Shown here in pieces: positions 16,195 to 24,486 of a DNA stretch of 64,000 nucleotides (its first letter is position 1; every line of letters begins with the position of its first letter). The notes under the pieces were generated by a model. It did no database searches. It saw only the letters and a list, made by a program, of their open reading frames with translations, and was not told the DNA's origin. The DNA is from Pseudarthrobacter sp. BIM B-2242 (GTDB lineage Bacteria > Actinomycetota > Actinomycetes > Actinomycetales > Micrococcaceae), in NCBI RefSeq assembly GCF_014764445.1, contig NZ_CP061722.1:248001-312000 (forward strand). Direction: 5' to 3'. Position numbers and translations under genes: made by a program.

Positions 16195-17916
16195 CTAGTC
16201 GATGACGATGTGTCGGCGCAGTTCGGTAAGGCTGGTCAGCCCGGCTTTGACTTTCAGGACGCCGTCTTCCTGCAGCGTGGACATCCCTGCCTCGCGGGCT
16301 GCGGCGGTGATCCTGGGCAGCGTGGCGCCTTCGAGGATCAGGTTCCGGACGTCGCGGTTGAAAACCATCAGCTCGTGGATCGGCAGACGCCCGGAGTAGC
16401 TGAGCCCGCCGCACTGCCGGCACCCGTTCTGCGAGGGGCCAAACCAGACGCTGCGCCCTGTCTCCGGATCGGTGGCGGCCAGGTCCTCACTGGTAAGCCG
16501 GAAGTCCATGATCTGGTCGCTGGTCGGCGGGGCCTGGACTTTGCAGTGCTGGCACAGCATGCGGGGCAGACGCTGGGCGCAGACGGCCCGCATGGTGTCG
16601 GCCAGGATCGAGTTCTTGATCCCGAGCTCCTGAAGACGGATCAGGGATCCGGGGGCGTCGTTGGTGTGCAGCGTGGTCAGCACCAGGTGGCCGGTCTGGG
16701 CGGCCTTCATGGTTTCCTGGGCCACAGCTTCCTGGTTGATTTCACCCATCATCAGAACCTTGCCGGCCGAACGCAGCACCGTCGGCATGGCCGCGTCCCA
16801 TTCCAGTCCACGGCCGGGCCGGACCGGGACCTGGGTCATGCCCCATGGCAGCCGGACTTCCACCGGGTCTTCCAGGGAGATCATCTTCTTGCCCATGGCC
16901 CGCAGCTCCAGCACAGAGCCCATCAGCAGCGAGGTCTTGCCGGAGCCCATCGGCCCGACGCACATGACCACCCCGTTGGGCTGGTGGATGGCCCGCTGCC
17001 AGGCTTCGCCGATGCCGGGGGAGAAGTGGACGGTGGAGAGCTCGCGGATCTTGTCGGAGGCGACACGCATCGTGATCGATTCGCCCCAGATTGAGGGCAG
17101 CACGGCGACGCGGAGGTCGTAGTAGCGGTTCTGGCTCTCAAAGAAGTGCCGGATCGCGCCGTTCTGCGGGAACAGGGTGCTCGACTGCATCTCGGCGCGT
17201 GTCTTGATGAGCGCGGCAATTCTGGCGGCCAGTTCGAGCTTGGGCTTCTGCCGCTGCCGGTGCTCGACGCCGTCGATCTCATACCGGATGTCCAGGCCTG
17301 TGGAGCCCGGCTCGAGGTGGATGTCGGAGGCTCCGGCGGCGATCCCGCCTTCGATAATGGTGTTGAGCAGGTCAACGATCTCGCCTTCGTCGGCGCCGAC
17401 GGTGGTGCTGATGGCCAGCCGGCGCTGCTCGGACGCGAGGGCCTCGGTGGCCTTGGCGCCCTTCTTCGCCATCTCCACATCGATCGAGTAGTAGTGGGTG
17501 ACCGCCTTCTGAAGCTCGTCCTTGGGCGTGTAGACGAAATTAACCGTGTGGCCGGTGATCCCGTGGAGTTTCGCGCGGGCGGTGATGTCACTGGGATTGA
17601 CGGTGGCGACGGTGAGCACGTTGTCTTCGAGCCGGAGCGGCAGGACGAGCATGTCGCGGCCGGTGGGCGGATCGATCAGGTCGATGAGTTCCGGGGCGAT
17701 TCCGTGGACGTCGTCCAAGGGAGCGAAGGTCCAGCCGCGGCCGTAGGCCAGTGCCTCGTGGCCCTGCCGGACGCTGATTGCGCCCTTGGCAACGAGCACA
17801 CTCAGGACCGGCTTGCCCTCCCGCACAGCGATCTCCTCAAACTGGAGGTATTCCTCCATGGAGATGGCACCCTGGGCGGTCAGATGGCCGGCGAGGCGGG
17901 AGCTGGACACGTACAA
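16195..17916 (-). CDS. pilB: Type IV pilus assembly ATPase PilB
   Basis: A 573-residue PilB/GspE ATPase with an N-terminal MshEN-like domain (about 1-140) that in relatives binds c-di-GMP. The catalytic part has Walker A VGPMGSGKTS (320-329), LEDPVEV, Walker B VLMMGEINQE, TLHTND (415-420) and four Cys (455, 458, 499, 502) for a zinc site. The Walker B neighbourhood reads GEINQ instead of the usual GEIRD, so the Arg and Asp are replaced. The TTG at 17916 is used because it begins the MshEN domain; AGGAA precedes it. A 34-codon frame beginning MTPANRQ starts just upstream in another register. Drives filament extension. Confidence 0.9.
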   Translation of the reverse strand: MYVSSSRLAGHLTAQGAISMEEYLQFEEIAVREGKPVLSVLVAKGAISVRQGHEALAYGRGWTFAPLDDVHGIAPELIDLIDPPTGRDMLVLPLRLEDNVLTVATVNPSDITARAKLHGITGHTVNFVYTPKDELQKAVTHYYSIDVEMAKKGAKATEALASEQRRLAISTTVGADEGEIVDLLNTIIEGGIAAGASDIHLEPGSTGLDIRYEIDGVEHRQRQKPKLELAARIAALIKTRAEMQSSTLFPQNGAIRHFFESQNRYYDLRVAVLPSIWGESITMRVASDKIRELSTVHFSPGIGEAWQRAIHQPNGVVMCVGPMGSGKTSLLMGSVLELRAMGKKMISLEDPVEVRLPWGMTQVPVRPGRGLEWDAAMPTVLRSAGKVLMMGEINQEAVAQETMKAAQTGHLVLTTLHTNDAPGSLIRLQELGIKNSILADTMRAVCAQRLPRMLCQHCKVQAPPTSDQIMDFRLTSEDLAATDPETGRSVWFGPSQNGCRQCGGLSYSGRLPIHELMVFNRDVRNLILEGATLPRITAAAREAGMSTLQEDGVLKVKAGLTSLTELRRHIVID

Positions 17917-17951
17917 GTTCCTGACGGTTGGCGGGGGTCATACAGGTTCTG

Positions 17952-17962
17952 ACATGCGTAGA
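17952..17962 (-). promoter_or_regulatory. Pilus box (TCTACGCATGT) upstream of pilB
   Basis: Minus strand TCTACGCATGT, 36 nt before the TTG start of pilB. It is paired, back to back, with the pilM copy 28 nt away. Confidence 0.6.
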
Positions 17963-17990
17963 TCTTTCTGTGACGGCCGCCGCGGCGAGG

Positions 17991-18002
17991 TCTACGCATG
18001 TT
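17991..18002 (+). promoter_or_regulatory. Pilus box (TCTACGCATGTT) upstream of pilM
   Basis: Plus-strand copy about 50 nt before the pilM start; mirror image of the pilB copy. Confidence 0.6.
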
Positions 18003-18051
18003 CGACGCCGAGCCTCCCCTTCACCGTCCAAAAGGAAGCAGGAACACCGCA

Positions 18052-19110
18052 GTGGCAGAAAAAGTCCTCGGCATCGACTTCGGTGCCACCGGCATCAAGA
18101 TCGCCGAAGTGCAGACCGTCAAAGACACCGTGACGGTCCTGCGGCAGTTGTTCATGCCTCTTGAGACCGGGCTGGTGCACCGGGGCCTGATCGAGCCCGA
18201 AGATGTGGCCCGGATCGCCAACGAGCTGAAGATGTTCCTGTCATCCCGGAAGGTCGCCACCCGCGACGTCATCATGGGCGTCGGCGCAGTCGACGAGGTG
18301 TACGTGAACCGGACGGTGACCAACTGGCATGACCAGAAGGACTTCCACACGGCCATGGGCTTCGAGCTCACCGTCAACCCCGATCTGCTGCCGGGCGCCC
18401 GGGAAGGGGTTCTGCTCGACGCCGTCGTGTTCGGCGAGCTGGAGGATGACGAGGGCCGCCGGAAACTGGACACCCTCCTGATCGGGGTGGCCCCGGACGT
18501 CGTCAACACCCAGCTCCAGGTCATCCAGAAAGCGGGCCTGCGGATTGCAGGGTCGGACCTGACTGCCTTCGGTCTGCTGCGCGCCATCGCCCTGCCGGCC
18601 CGTCCCGCCGGACAGCTGGACCTGCTGGTGGACATCGGCCACGAGGTCGTCACCGCCATCATCCACGAGGGCGGGCGACCCTACGCCGTGGCCCTGCAAA
18701 AAGGCGCCGGCGGATCGGACGCGGACGCTGTCGTCGAGATGGCCATCCAGTACGACGACCCGGAGAAGATCCACGAGGCCAAGACCACCCCGTCCGGGGA
18801 CCCGGTCATCCACAAGGCACTTCAGGACTACGCCTTCAAGGTCTTTACCGCGATCCAGGAAGCCATCATCAGCTACGAGGTGGCCCGGCCCGACAGCGGA
18901 GCGAAGATCCAGGGCATCACCCTCACCGGAGGCGGAGCGCTGCTGCGGACCCTGCCCAAAACCCTGCAGAACTCTTTCCGGGTCCCGGTCGAAATCGGCG
19001 TCCTGGATGAGTCGATCGCGGGCGAAGACCTTCAGCGGTACACCCCGAACGGAAAATCAAACGCCTGCTGCGCTGCGGCGGTAGGACTGGCAATGGGAGC
19101 AACTGTCTAA
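18052..19110 (+). CDS. pilM: Type IV pilus inner-membrane platform protein PilM
   Basis: A 352-residue actin-fold protein. VLGIDFGATGIKIAEV at the N terminus is the phosphate-1 loop of the PilM/FtsA family, and VDIGHEVVTAIIHEGGRP plus ITLTGGGALLRTLPK are the later nucleotide-contact loops. PilM is cytoplasmic and ties the PilN tail to the PilB motor. The GTG at 18052 is chosen over an in-frame ATG at 17998 because AGGAAGCAGGAA precedes it and the ATG lies inside the pilus box. The stop overlaps the PilN start (TAATG). Confidence 0.88.
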   Translation: MAEKVLGIDFGATGIKIAEVQTVKDTVTVLRQLFMPLETGLVHRGLIEPEDVARIANELKMFLSSRKVATRDVIMGVGAVDEVYVNRTVTNWHDQKDFHTAMGFELTVNPDLLPGAREGVLLDAVVFGELEDDEGRRKLDTLLIGVAPDVVNTQLQVIQKAGLRIAGSDLTAFGLLRAIALPARPAGQLDLLVDIGHEVVTAIIHEGGRPYAVALQKGAGGSDADAVVEMAIQYDDPEKIHEAKTTPSGDPVIHKALQDYAFKVFTAIQEAIISYEVARPDSGAKIQGITLTGGGALLRTLPKTLQNSFRVPVEIGVLDESIAGEDLQRYTPNGKSNACCAAAVGLAMGATV

Positions 19111-20030
19111 TGACACTCACAACCGAACGCCCCGGCAAGGAACCCCGGCCGCGCAAGGAGCCGAAAGCGCCCAGGGAACCTAAAGTGAAGGCACCCCGGC
19201 CGCCGAAGGAGCCCAAGCCCGCCAAGGAGAAGGCACCCAAGCAGCCGAAGGCCCCGCGGGAACACGGGCCGAAGGAAGTCGCCTGGCCGTCACCGGTCCG
19301 GCCCTCGGCCATGCTGCTGCCGCCCAAGGTCGCCGGCCGCCGGCTGCACCAGCGCGCGGTAAAGAACTCACTGATCGCCGGTGTGGCCGCCCTGGCAGTG
19401 ATGGGCCTCATCTACATTCCGGTCAACGCGACCGCCACGGTGGCCCAGGACAAGCTGGACGCCCAGCATGCCGAGGTGGCCGAGCACAAGGAGTACCTCG
19501 CCTCCACGGAGTCGGTGCAGAAGTACTTCGACGGCTTCATCATCCGCCGGCAGGCCGTTGCTGACGCCCTGGTCAAGGACGTGGCGTACTCCTCCGTACT
19601 GAAGGCCATGAACGACGCCAACAAGTTCGGCATCACCCTCACCGAGGTCCACGCGACGAAGTCGGTCAAGCCTGCTTCCGGCCAGCCGTTCGCGGCCTCA
19701 AAGGCGGTCGGATACCTGGAGGTGGGAGGCTCGGCCCGCGACGAACAGGCAGTCTCCCAGTACATCGGTGCACTGGCCGAGGACACCACAGTTCTGACCG
19801 ACCCGTACCTGACCCAGTCCGGTGATGCGCGCGGCGGAACGACCTTCAAGATGACCATCGGTTACACCGACAAGGCGATGTCCTTCAAGGGTGAGTCGTT
19901 CCGGCCCAGCGACGAGGAGATTGCGACCCTCGACCCCGCCACGCTGAACGCCGGGGCTGCAGCCGGCACCGCGGCAGCCGCCGCGGGAAGCACCCAGTCC
20001 GACACCAACGTCAAGGATGTCCTCAAGTGA
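19110..20030 (+). CDS. pilN: PilN-like pilus platform protein with Lys/Pro-rich cytosolic tail
   Basis: 306 residues. The first 60 are a Lys/Pro/Glu-rich disordered tail (KEPRPRKEPKAPREPKVK and similar), then SAMLLPPKV, a degenerate version of the NLLP motif by which PilN docks on PilM. One membrane helix follows (about 90-108, LIAGVAALAVMGLIYIP), then a coiled coil and an outside alpha/beta domain. Low sequence identity to Gram-negative PilN is expected; position between PilM and PilO supports the call. The long basic tail is not typical. Overlaps PilM by 1 nt and PilO by 4 nt. Confidence 0.8.
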   Translation: MTLTTERPGKEPRPRKEPKAPREPKVKAPRPPKEPKPAKEKAPKQPKAPREHGPKEVAWPSPVRPSAMLLPPKVAGRRLHQRAVKNSLIAGVAALAVMGLIYIPVNATATVAQDKLDAQHAEVAEHKEYLASTESVQKYFDGFIIRRQAVADALVKDVAYSSVLKAMNDANKFGITLTEVHATKSVKPASGQPFAASKAVGYLEVGGSARDEQAVSQYIGALAEDTTVLTDPYLTQSGDARGGTTFKMTIGYTDKAMSFKGESFRPSDEEIATLDPATLNAGAAAGTAAAAAGSTQSDTNVKDVLK

Positions 20031-20683
20031 AAGCCTCCAAACTCCCCTACATCCTGACCACCATCGGGATCATCCTCGCGGCCCTGCTGGTGTACTCCTT
20101 CGTCTATACGCCGAGGATCAACGCCGCCAAGGCGCTGGACCTGGAACGCCAGACGGTCGCAGAGGAAGACGCCGCCCTGGAGCGGCGTGCCGACCTCGTT
20201 GCGGCGAAGCTCAAGGACCTTCCCGCTCTCGGGGAGAGGGTGGCCGAATTCAACCAGGCCGTCCCCACCGCCCCGGAACAAAGGGAGCTGCTGGCAGCCG
20301 TTCTTGAGGCAGGCGCGTCCTCGGGGGTGCAAGTCACAGGCATCAACCCGGCCGCCCCGACACCGGCGGAGGACCCCGGCGCGACAGCAGCACCGGCAAC
20401 GGAACCGGTCGACCCGGCGAAGGCCGGACCGCTCTACCAGGCGGGCCTGACCATCAATGCCACCGGCGATCCGCAGAACCTCCTGGTCTTCATGCAGAAG
20501 GTGGAGTCGCTCAAGCGGCCCTTCACAGCCACGGAAGTGTCCATCGCCAAGGCTGACAAGGAGGGCAGCAACCTGACCCTGACCGGCAACTCGTTCATGG
20601 CCTCCCCGCTGCCTGACCCCCAGGCGCCGTCGGAAGCTGCCGCCGGTGACGCCGAGGCAGGTTCGGAGGGAAACAAGGGATAA
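20027..20683 (+). CDS. pilO: PilO-like pilus platform protein
   Basis: 218 residues, GTG start overlapping the PilN stop (GTGA). One N-terminal helix (YILTTIGIILAALLVYSFVY), a coiled coil (LDLERQTVAEEDAALERRAD), then a ferredoxin-like outside domain ending in a disordered Pro/Glu/Ala tail. The arrangement matches PilO, which pairs with PilN. No downstream pilus gene follows directly; a promoter region and a lipoprotein gene do. Confidence 0.8.
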   Translation: MKASKLPYILTTIGIILAALLVYSFVYTPRINAAKALDLERQTVAEEDAALERRADLVAAKLKDLPALGERVAEFNQAVPTAPEQRELLAAVLEAGASSGVQVTGINPAAPTPAEDPGATAAPATEPVDPAKAGPLYQAGLTINATGDPQNLLVFMQKVESLKRPFTATEVSIAKADKEGSNLTLTGNSFMASPLPDPQAPSEAAAGDAEAGSEGNKG

Positions 20684-20824
20684 AGCCGGTCGATCTGTCA
20701 AGACCCTGCGCGTAACAAAACGTCATAAAGCGCACCGGCGTTACACGTAGACTTGCGTGGTGTCAACTCTGTCGCGTACTTTGACGATCAGGAACCACTA
20801 CCACAAAGATCGAAGGATTGACAC
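20684..20824 (+). promoter_or_regulatory. Intergenic promoter region of lipoprotein gene
   Basis: 141 nt with lower GC than its flanks. TTTGACGATC at about 20780 could serve as a -35, but no good -10 is seen at 17 nt. The lipoprotein gene has its own Shine-Dalgarno (GAAGGA). No terminator hairpin with a T-run is seen after pilO. Confidence 0.35.
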
Positions 20825-21415
20825 ATGAACACCAAGATTTTCCGCTCCCTGGGCGCCGCTGCACTGATCGCCTCCATCCTGCTTGGCTCCTCGGCCTGCA
20901 GCTCGAGCCAGAACACGCCGGCGGCTGAGCCGACGGCTACAGCGACGGTGGCATCCGAAGATGCCAGCAACGCTGCGGTGGCCACGGCCATCAAGGATTT
21001 CTTCGCCACGGCAACATCGGAGGAGATCGGTGCTGCCTTCCCGGACAAGGCCTCGGAGGAGACCTTCAAGCCGGTCCTGGACAAGATCGACATTGACGCC
21101 CCGGCCGCACCGCTGAAGAAGGCAGTGACCGACCTGGCCCTGCTGAAGGTGTCCGACCCCAAGGCTGAGCTGGCGGTCACGGTGGATGATTCTGCTGTCT
21201 CGATCGACGGCACGAGCGCGTCTGTTCCGGCTTCGGCTGTTTCCATCACCTCCGGCGGTACCAAGGTGGCCAACAGTGATGAGCTTGCTGCTGAGATCAA
21301 CCAGCTCGTCTACCGTGACGGATCCTGGCTGATTACGTTCCCGCAGGCTCCGGCTGCATCCCCGTCGGCTTCCGATACTGCATCCGCGACTCCGTCGCCG
21401 TCTGCTTCAAACTAG
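20825..21415 (+). CDS. Secreted lipoprotein (196 aa)
   Basis: Signal peptide MNTKIFRSLGAAALIASILL followed by a lipobox, LGSSAC, so Cys25 would be lipidated and the protein anchored outside the membrane. Thr/Ala-rich linker, then an alpha/beta domain of about 110 residues with DGTSASVPASAVS and DGSWLITFPQ, a pattern seen in NTF2-like lipoproteins. Ends in a Ser/Ala/Pro-rich tail. Located between pilO and pilC, it may be a pilus accessory of the cell envelope, but no direct evidence ties it to the machine. Confidence 0.7.
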   Translation: MNTKIFRSLGAAALIASILLGSSACSSSQNTPAAEPTATATVASEDASNAAVATAIKDFFATATSEEIGAAFPDKASEETFKPVLDKIDIDAPAAPLKKAVTDLALLKVSDPKAELAVTVDDSAVSIDGTSASVPASAVSITSGGTKVANSDELAAEINQLVYRDGSWLITFPQAPAASPSASDTASATPSPSASN

Positions 21416-21456
21416 CCATCGGGGGTTCCTCTCTCCTGCTGTTCGGGACAGTCCTT

Positions 21457-21486
21457 ATGTGTGCGGACGGGGTCAAAACCTGCACC
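21457..21486 (-). promoter_or_regulatory. 30-bp promoter-like element (type A), pointing left into the lipoprotein 3' end
   Basis: Minus strand GGTGCA at the distal end and CCGCACACAT at the proximal end, in the exact 30-nt geometry. Downstream on the minus strand is AGGAGAGAGGAA and then a 28-codon frame (MASLKQTATES...) antisense to the lipoprotein C terminus. A real promoter is likely; the transcript may be an antisense RNA or encode this peptide. Confidence 0.55.
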
Positions 21487-21536
21487 GCTCTGGGCGGCTG
21501 GGGGAGTACCTCCCAGCGGTCCCGGTGACCCTTCCT

Positions 21537-21566
21537 ATGTGTGCGGAGCCGCGGCAATTTCTCCCC
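21537..21566 (-). promoter_or_regulatory. Second leftward 30-bp promoter-like element (type A)
   Basis: Minus strand GGGGAG (21561-21566) and CCGCACACAT, same geometry, 80 nt upstream of the first leftward copy. No start codon lies 7 nt downstream, so the product is probably RNA or has a leader. Confidence 0.55.
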
Positions 21567-21638
21567 GTCCAGGCCCTGTCCGGGCAGCCGTGACCGGAGA
21601 ATCTGCGCATGCCCCTTTGCTGAGAGGAAAGGACCACC

Positions 21639-22196
21639 ATGACGACGACGAGAACCACGACAACTGCACGTAAACCCAGCCGACGGGCCCGCCTGGCCGC
21701 AGTCGCGGCAGGCACCGTTGCCCTTGCTGTGCTTGCCTCCTCGGTACTGGCCAGCGCCGCCAGCATCACGACCGCGCAGCCCGCCGCGCCGGTGACAACG
21801 GCGTCCGATCCCTTTGGCCCCAAGGCTGTGGAGCAGCCGGCTCCGCCGACGCCGGCCATCGGCAAGCCCTACCTGGCAGATGTCGCCAACGGAGGCGTCG
21901 CCAAGATCACCGTCACCAGCGCCACCATGACGAGCCCCACCGTGCTGACCCTGGACGTCGGCTGGGATTCCTGGGCCGGAGCCACAACACCGGACCCGGC
22001 TGCAATCCAGGTGCTCGACGCCAACGATGCCCCCGCCACGCGGCTCCCGGTCACCGAGGACGCGCTGCCGACGGATCCGGTCCAGCCGGGTAAGCCTGTC
22101 CGGGGCAAGGTCGCCTTCGACATTCCCGCCGGCCCGGCCACCCTGGTCCTCAAGCCGTCAGGCGCCGCGGAGGCTACCCGGATTACTCTGAAGTAG
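21639..22196 (+). CDS. Exported protein with DUF4352-like beta domain (185 aa)
   Basis: A basic, Thr-rich N terminus leads into one hydrophobic segment (LAAVAAGTVALAVLASSVLA, about 19-38), a signal anchor or cleavable signal. After a Pro-rich linker comes a beta-sandwich-like domain (VAKITVTSATMTSPTVLTLD; VRGKVAFDIPAGPATLVL) with the pattern of DUF4352-type extracellular Ig-like domains. Start ATG at 21639 has GAGAGGAAAGGACCACC upstream. Its last 5 codons overlap the convergent gene on the other strand. Likely a cell-surface protein of the pilus neighbourhood; role unknown. Confidence 0.6.
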   Translation: MTTTRTTTTARKPSRRARLAAVAAGTVALAVLASSVLASAASITTAQPAAPVTTASDPFGPKAVEQPAPPTPAIGKPYLADVANGGVAKITVTSATMTSPTVLTLDVGWDSWAGATTPDPAAIQVLDANDAPATRLPVTEDALPTDPVQPGKPVRGKVAFDIPAGPATLVLKPSGAAEATRITLK

Positions 22197-22929
22197 CAGC
22201 AGGTGCCTTACCGAACTTGCGGACCAGCAGGAGGCTCACCAGCGTCCCCAAGCCCAGGCTGGCCCAGCTAGGGCTAACCGGCCACGAGTCCACGAGCTCG
22301 TGCTCGGGTGGGAGGATATTTCCTGCAGCGGCGAGGGCTGTTCCCGGCACCAGCTGAACCAGCGTCAGAAGGTGGTCGCTGCGGTGCAGGCGGTACGGCA
22401 ACCAGCCATCTCTGATCTTCCAGAACAGGTAGCCACCCAGAACCGCCATGCTGACGCCCGGGAGGGCCAGGAAGAGCCAGATTTCTGCCCGGACTCCCGT
22501 TTCGGTTGGGTTCGTGGGCGGCGTGATCTGGTGGAGGTGCCACATGAAGGCGGTCACCGCGGCGACCAGAAGAGTGCCGCCCCAGAAATAGATCCAAGGG
22601 CTGGTGCGGTCGACTTCCCTGGGGTCGGCGGCCTGAAGTTGCTTGGCTTTGTCCCGGCCGCCTTCGCCGGCACCGTCACCCTTTCCGGGCTCGCCACGGT
22701 TCCCGTCTGCTACGTCTGGCATCTCGGCTTCCGCACCGGCCTCTCCTGCTGGCTCTTCAGGCTCTTCAGGCGCGATGGGTCCAGGAGTCGATGCCGCATT
22801 TCGGCCGATGAGCATCAGCGCCATCCACAGCGCCCCCGCAAGCGACAGTGGCACGAGTACCACGTCGCGCAGCCGGAAGCCTCCACTTCTGACAATGCCG
22901 CCGGCGCGCCGTGCTGTCCTGGTCCCCAT
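22183..22929 (-). CDS. Hypothetical membrane protein (248 aa)
   Basis: Four or five hydrophobic segments: about 22-42 (VVLVPLSLAGALWMALMLI), about 120-137 (YFWGGTLLVAAVTAFMW), about 154-172 (IWLFLALPGVSMAVLGGY), and near the C terminus (LVQLVPGTALAAAGNIL; LGLGTLVSLLLV). A loop rich in Glu, Pro and Gly (about 50-95) separates the first from the second. The ATG at 22929 has GGGGGAAGC upstream. It is divergent from pilC. Not recognised. Confidence 0.6.
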   Translation of the reverse strand: MGTRTARRAGGIVRSGGFRLRDVVLVPLSLAGALWMALMLIGRNAASTPGPIAPEEPEEPAGEAGAEAEMPDVADGNRGEPGKGDGAGEGGRDKAKQLQAADPREVDRTSPWIYFWGGTLLVAAVTAFMWHLHQITPPTNPTETGVRAEIWLFLALPGVSMAVLGGYLFWKIRDGWLPYRLHRSDHLLTLVQLVPGTALAAAGNILPPEHELVDSWPVSPSWASLGLGTLVSLLLVRKFGKAPAATSE

Positions 22930-23011
22930 AATGCTTCCCCCAATTCCGCCGCACTCTGCGGCGTCTCCTAGAGAGAGTAGCGGGATTCGCCTAACACCCA
23001 TGGACGAGGTG

Positions 23012-23023
23012 TCTACGCATGTT
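23012..23023 (+). promoter_or_regulatory. Pilus box (TCTACGCATGTT) upstream of pilC
   Basis: Plus-strand copy 59 nt before the TTG start of pilC. An in-frame ATG lies within the box itself, which would be inside the promoter, so it is not used as the start. Confidence 0.6.
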
Positions 23024-23081
23024 AGGCGGCAGAACCTCCGGGCCTGCCTGGCCTGGTCCTGCTGAAGCACCGGGAGCATCT

Positions 23082-24353
23082 TTGAGCACCGCCACCCTGC
23101 CCGCCGCCGCGAGGGCCGCCACTGACAAGACGAATGCGTCCTTCTCCTACGTGGTCACCACCGTGGACGGCAAACCCAACCGGGGGACCGTCATTGCCCA
23201 GGACCGCCGGGCCGCGATCGCCCGGCTCTCCGCCAACCCCGAATTCCGGTCCGTGCTGGCCGTCTCCGAGGCCGGCGGCATCTCGATCTCCAAGAAGGCC
23301 AGCGCCAAGCCGCGGTCCCTGGTCGCGTTCTCCCGCCAGCTGGCCCTCTGCATCGAGGTCGGCATGGAGGAACGGGAGGCCATCACCACCATCCTCAAGG
23401 GCGGTGACATGGAGGATGCCGTCCTCTCGCATGGCCTGGCCGAGGTGAACAAGGAGATGGGCAACGGCGTACGGATGCACGACGCCATGTCCCACTACCC
23501 GTACATCTTCCCGGAAACCATGTCCGCGACCCTGCGGGCAGGCTTCGAGGCCGGTGACCTGAAGACGGCCGCGGAACAGGTGGCCGACGACATCGAGGCC
23601 GATGACGACCAGCGCGCCCGCATCAAGAAAGCCCTGACCTACCCGACCGTCGTGCTGGCGCTGTCAATGCTGATCTTCATCTTCCTGATGGTCGGAGTGG
23701 TCCCGCGCTTCGCGACCCTCTACGACAGCCTCTCCAACGGCCGCGCGTCCCTGCCGCCCATCACCCTGCTCGTGCTCGGCATCTCCAACCAGATGTTCTG
23801 GATGATCCCGCTGTTCACCGTACTCACCGGCGCGACCCTGATCTGGTACAAACGCAACTACCGCGAAGAGAAGGTGCGCGCCTTCGTGGACCCGCTGAAG
23901 CTCAAGCTGCCGATCTTCGGGCCCATGTTCCTGAAGGTCTCCCTCACCAGGTTCTGCCGCACCTACGCCTCTCTCTCCACGAACCTGCACCCGGTGAAGG
24001 CCCTGGAGATCACGGCCGCATCGGTGGGCAACCTCGTCATGGAGCGGGCCATCCTGAATGCCCGCAACGGCAAGCTCAACGGCAAGGAAATCTCCGAGTC
24101 CCTCGCCTCGGAACCCATCTTCCCTCGTCTGCTGCTGACCTTCGTTGCCATCGGTGACAGCACCGGCAAGTCCTCCAAGGCGCTGCGCGCCATCGGCCGG
24201 CTCTACAAGCGCGACGTGGACGACATCACCAACCGGATGGAAGCTCTCATCCAGCCGTTCTTCCTGGTCCTGATCGCCGGCATGGTCCTCATCATCGCCC
24301 TCGCAATCTACCTTCCATATTTTTCGTTGGGCGACATCATCAGCCCCTTCTGA
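23082..24353 (+). CDS. pilC: Type IV pilus platform protein PilC (T2SS F family)
   Basis: About 423 residues with two type II secretion F domains, each a helical cytosolic unit followed by membrane helices: SRQLALCIEVGMEEREAI in the first and FCRTYASLSTNLHPVKALEI in the second. Membrane segments are at about 188-208 (VVLALSMLIFIFLMVGVV), about 240-260 and at the C terminus (FFLVLIAGMVLIIALAIYLP). PilC converts PilB/PilT motion into pilin insertion or removal. The TTG at 23082 is chosen because GGGAG lies 5 nt upstream. It ends 20 nt before a long inverted repeat. Confidence 0.9.
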   Translation: MSTATLPAAARAATDKTNASFSYVVTTVDGKPNRGTVIAQDRRAAIARLSANPEFRSVLAVSEAGGISISKKASAKPRSLVAFSRQLALCIEVGMEEREAITTILKGGDMEDAVLSHGLAEVNKEMGNGVRMHDAMSHYPYIFPETMSATLRAGFEAGDLKTAAEQVADDIEADDDQRARIKKALTYPTVVLALSMLIFIFLMVGVVPRFATLYDSLSNGRASLPPITLLVLGISNQMFWMIPLFTVLTGATLIWYKRNYREEKVRAFVDPLKLKLPIFGPMFLKVSLTRFCRTYASLSTNLHPVKALEITAASVGNLVMERAILNARNGKLNGKEISESLASEPIFPRLLLTFVAIGDSTGKSSKALRAIGRLYKRDVDDITNRMEALIQPFFLVLIAGMVLIIALAIYLPYFSLGDIISPF

Positions 24354-24373
24354 TCGTTGTTTTTGGGGGTCCA

Positions 24374-24446
24374 GCGCGGCCGCAGATTAGCAATTCCGGA
24401 CCTAGATTTCCTGACCTTAACAATTGCTAATTTGCGGCCGTAGCGC
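24374..24446. repeat. Long inverted repeat between convergent genes
   Basis: GGCCGCAGATTAGCAATT at about 24378-24395 pairs with AATTGCTAATTTGCGGCC at about 24422-24439, about 18 bp with one mismatch, and outer GCGC flanks on both sides. The loop is about 26 nt. It lies between pilC and the convergent gene ending at 24487. It could act as a bidirectional terminator even though no T-run follows; the AT-rich inner arms differ from the GC-rich terminators elsewhere here. Confidence 0.65.
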
Positions 24447-24486
24447 GGCACTTCCCGTGCCCCGAGGATCTCGGGCCTTTCCCGAA

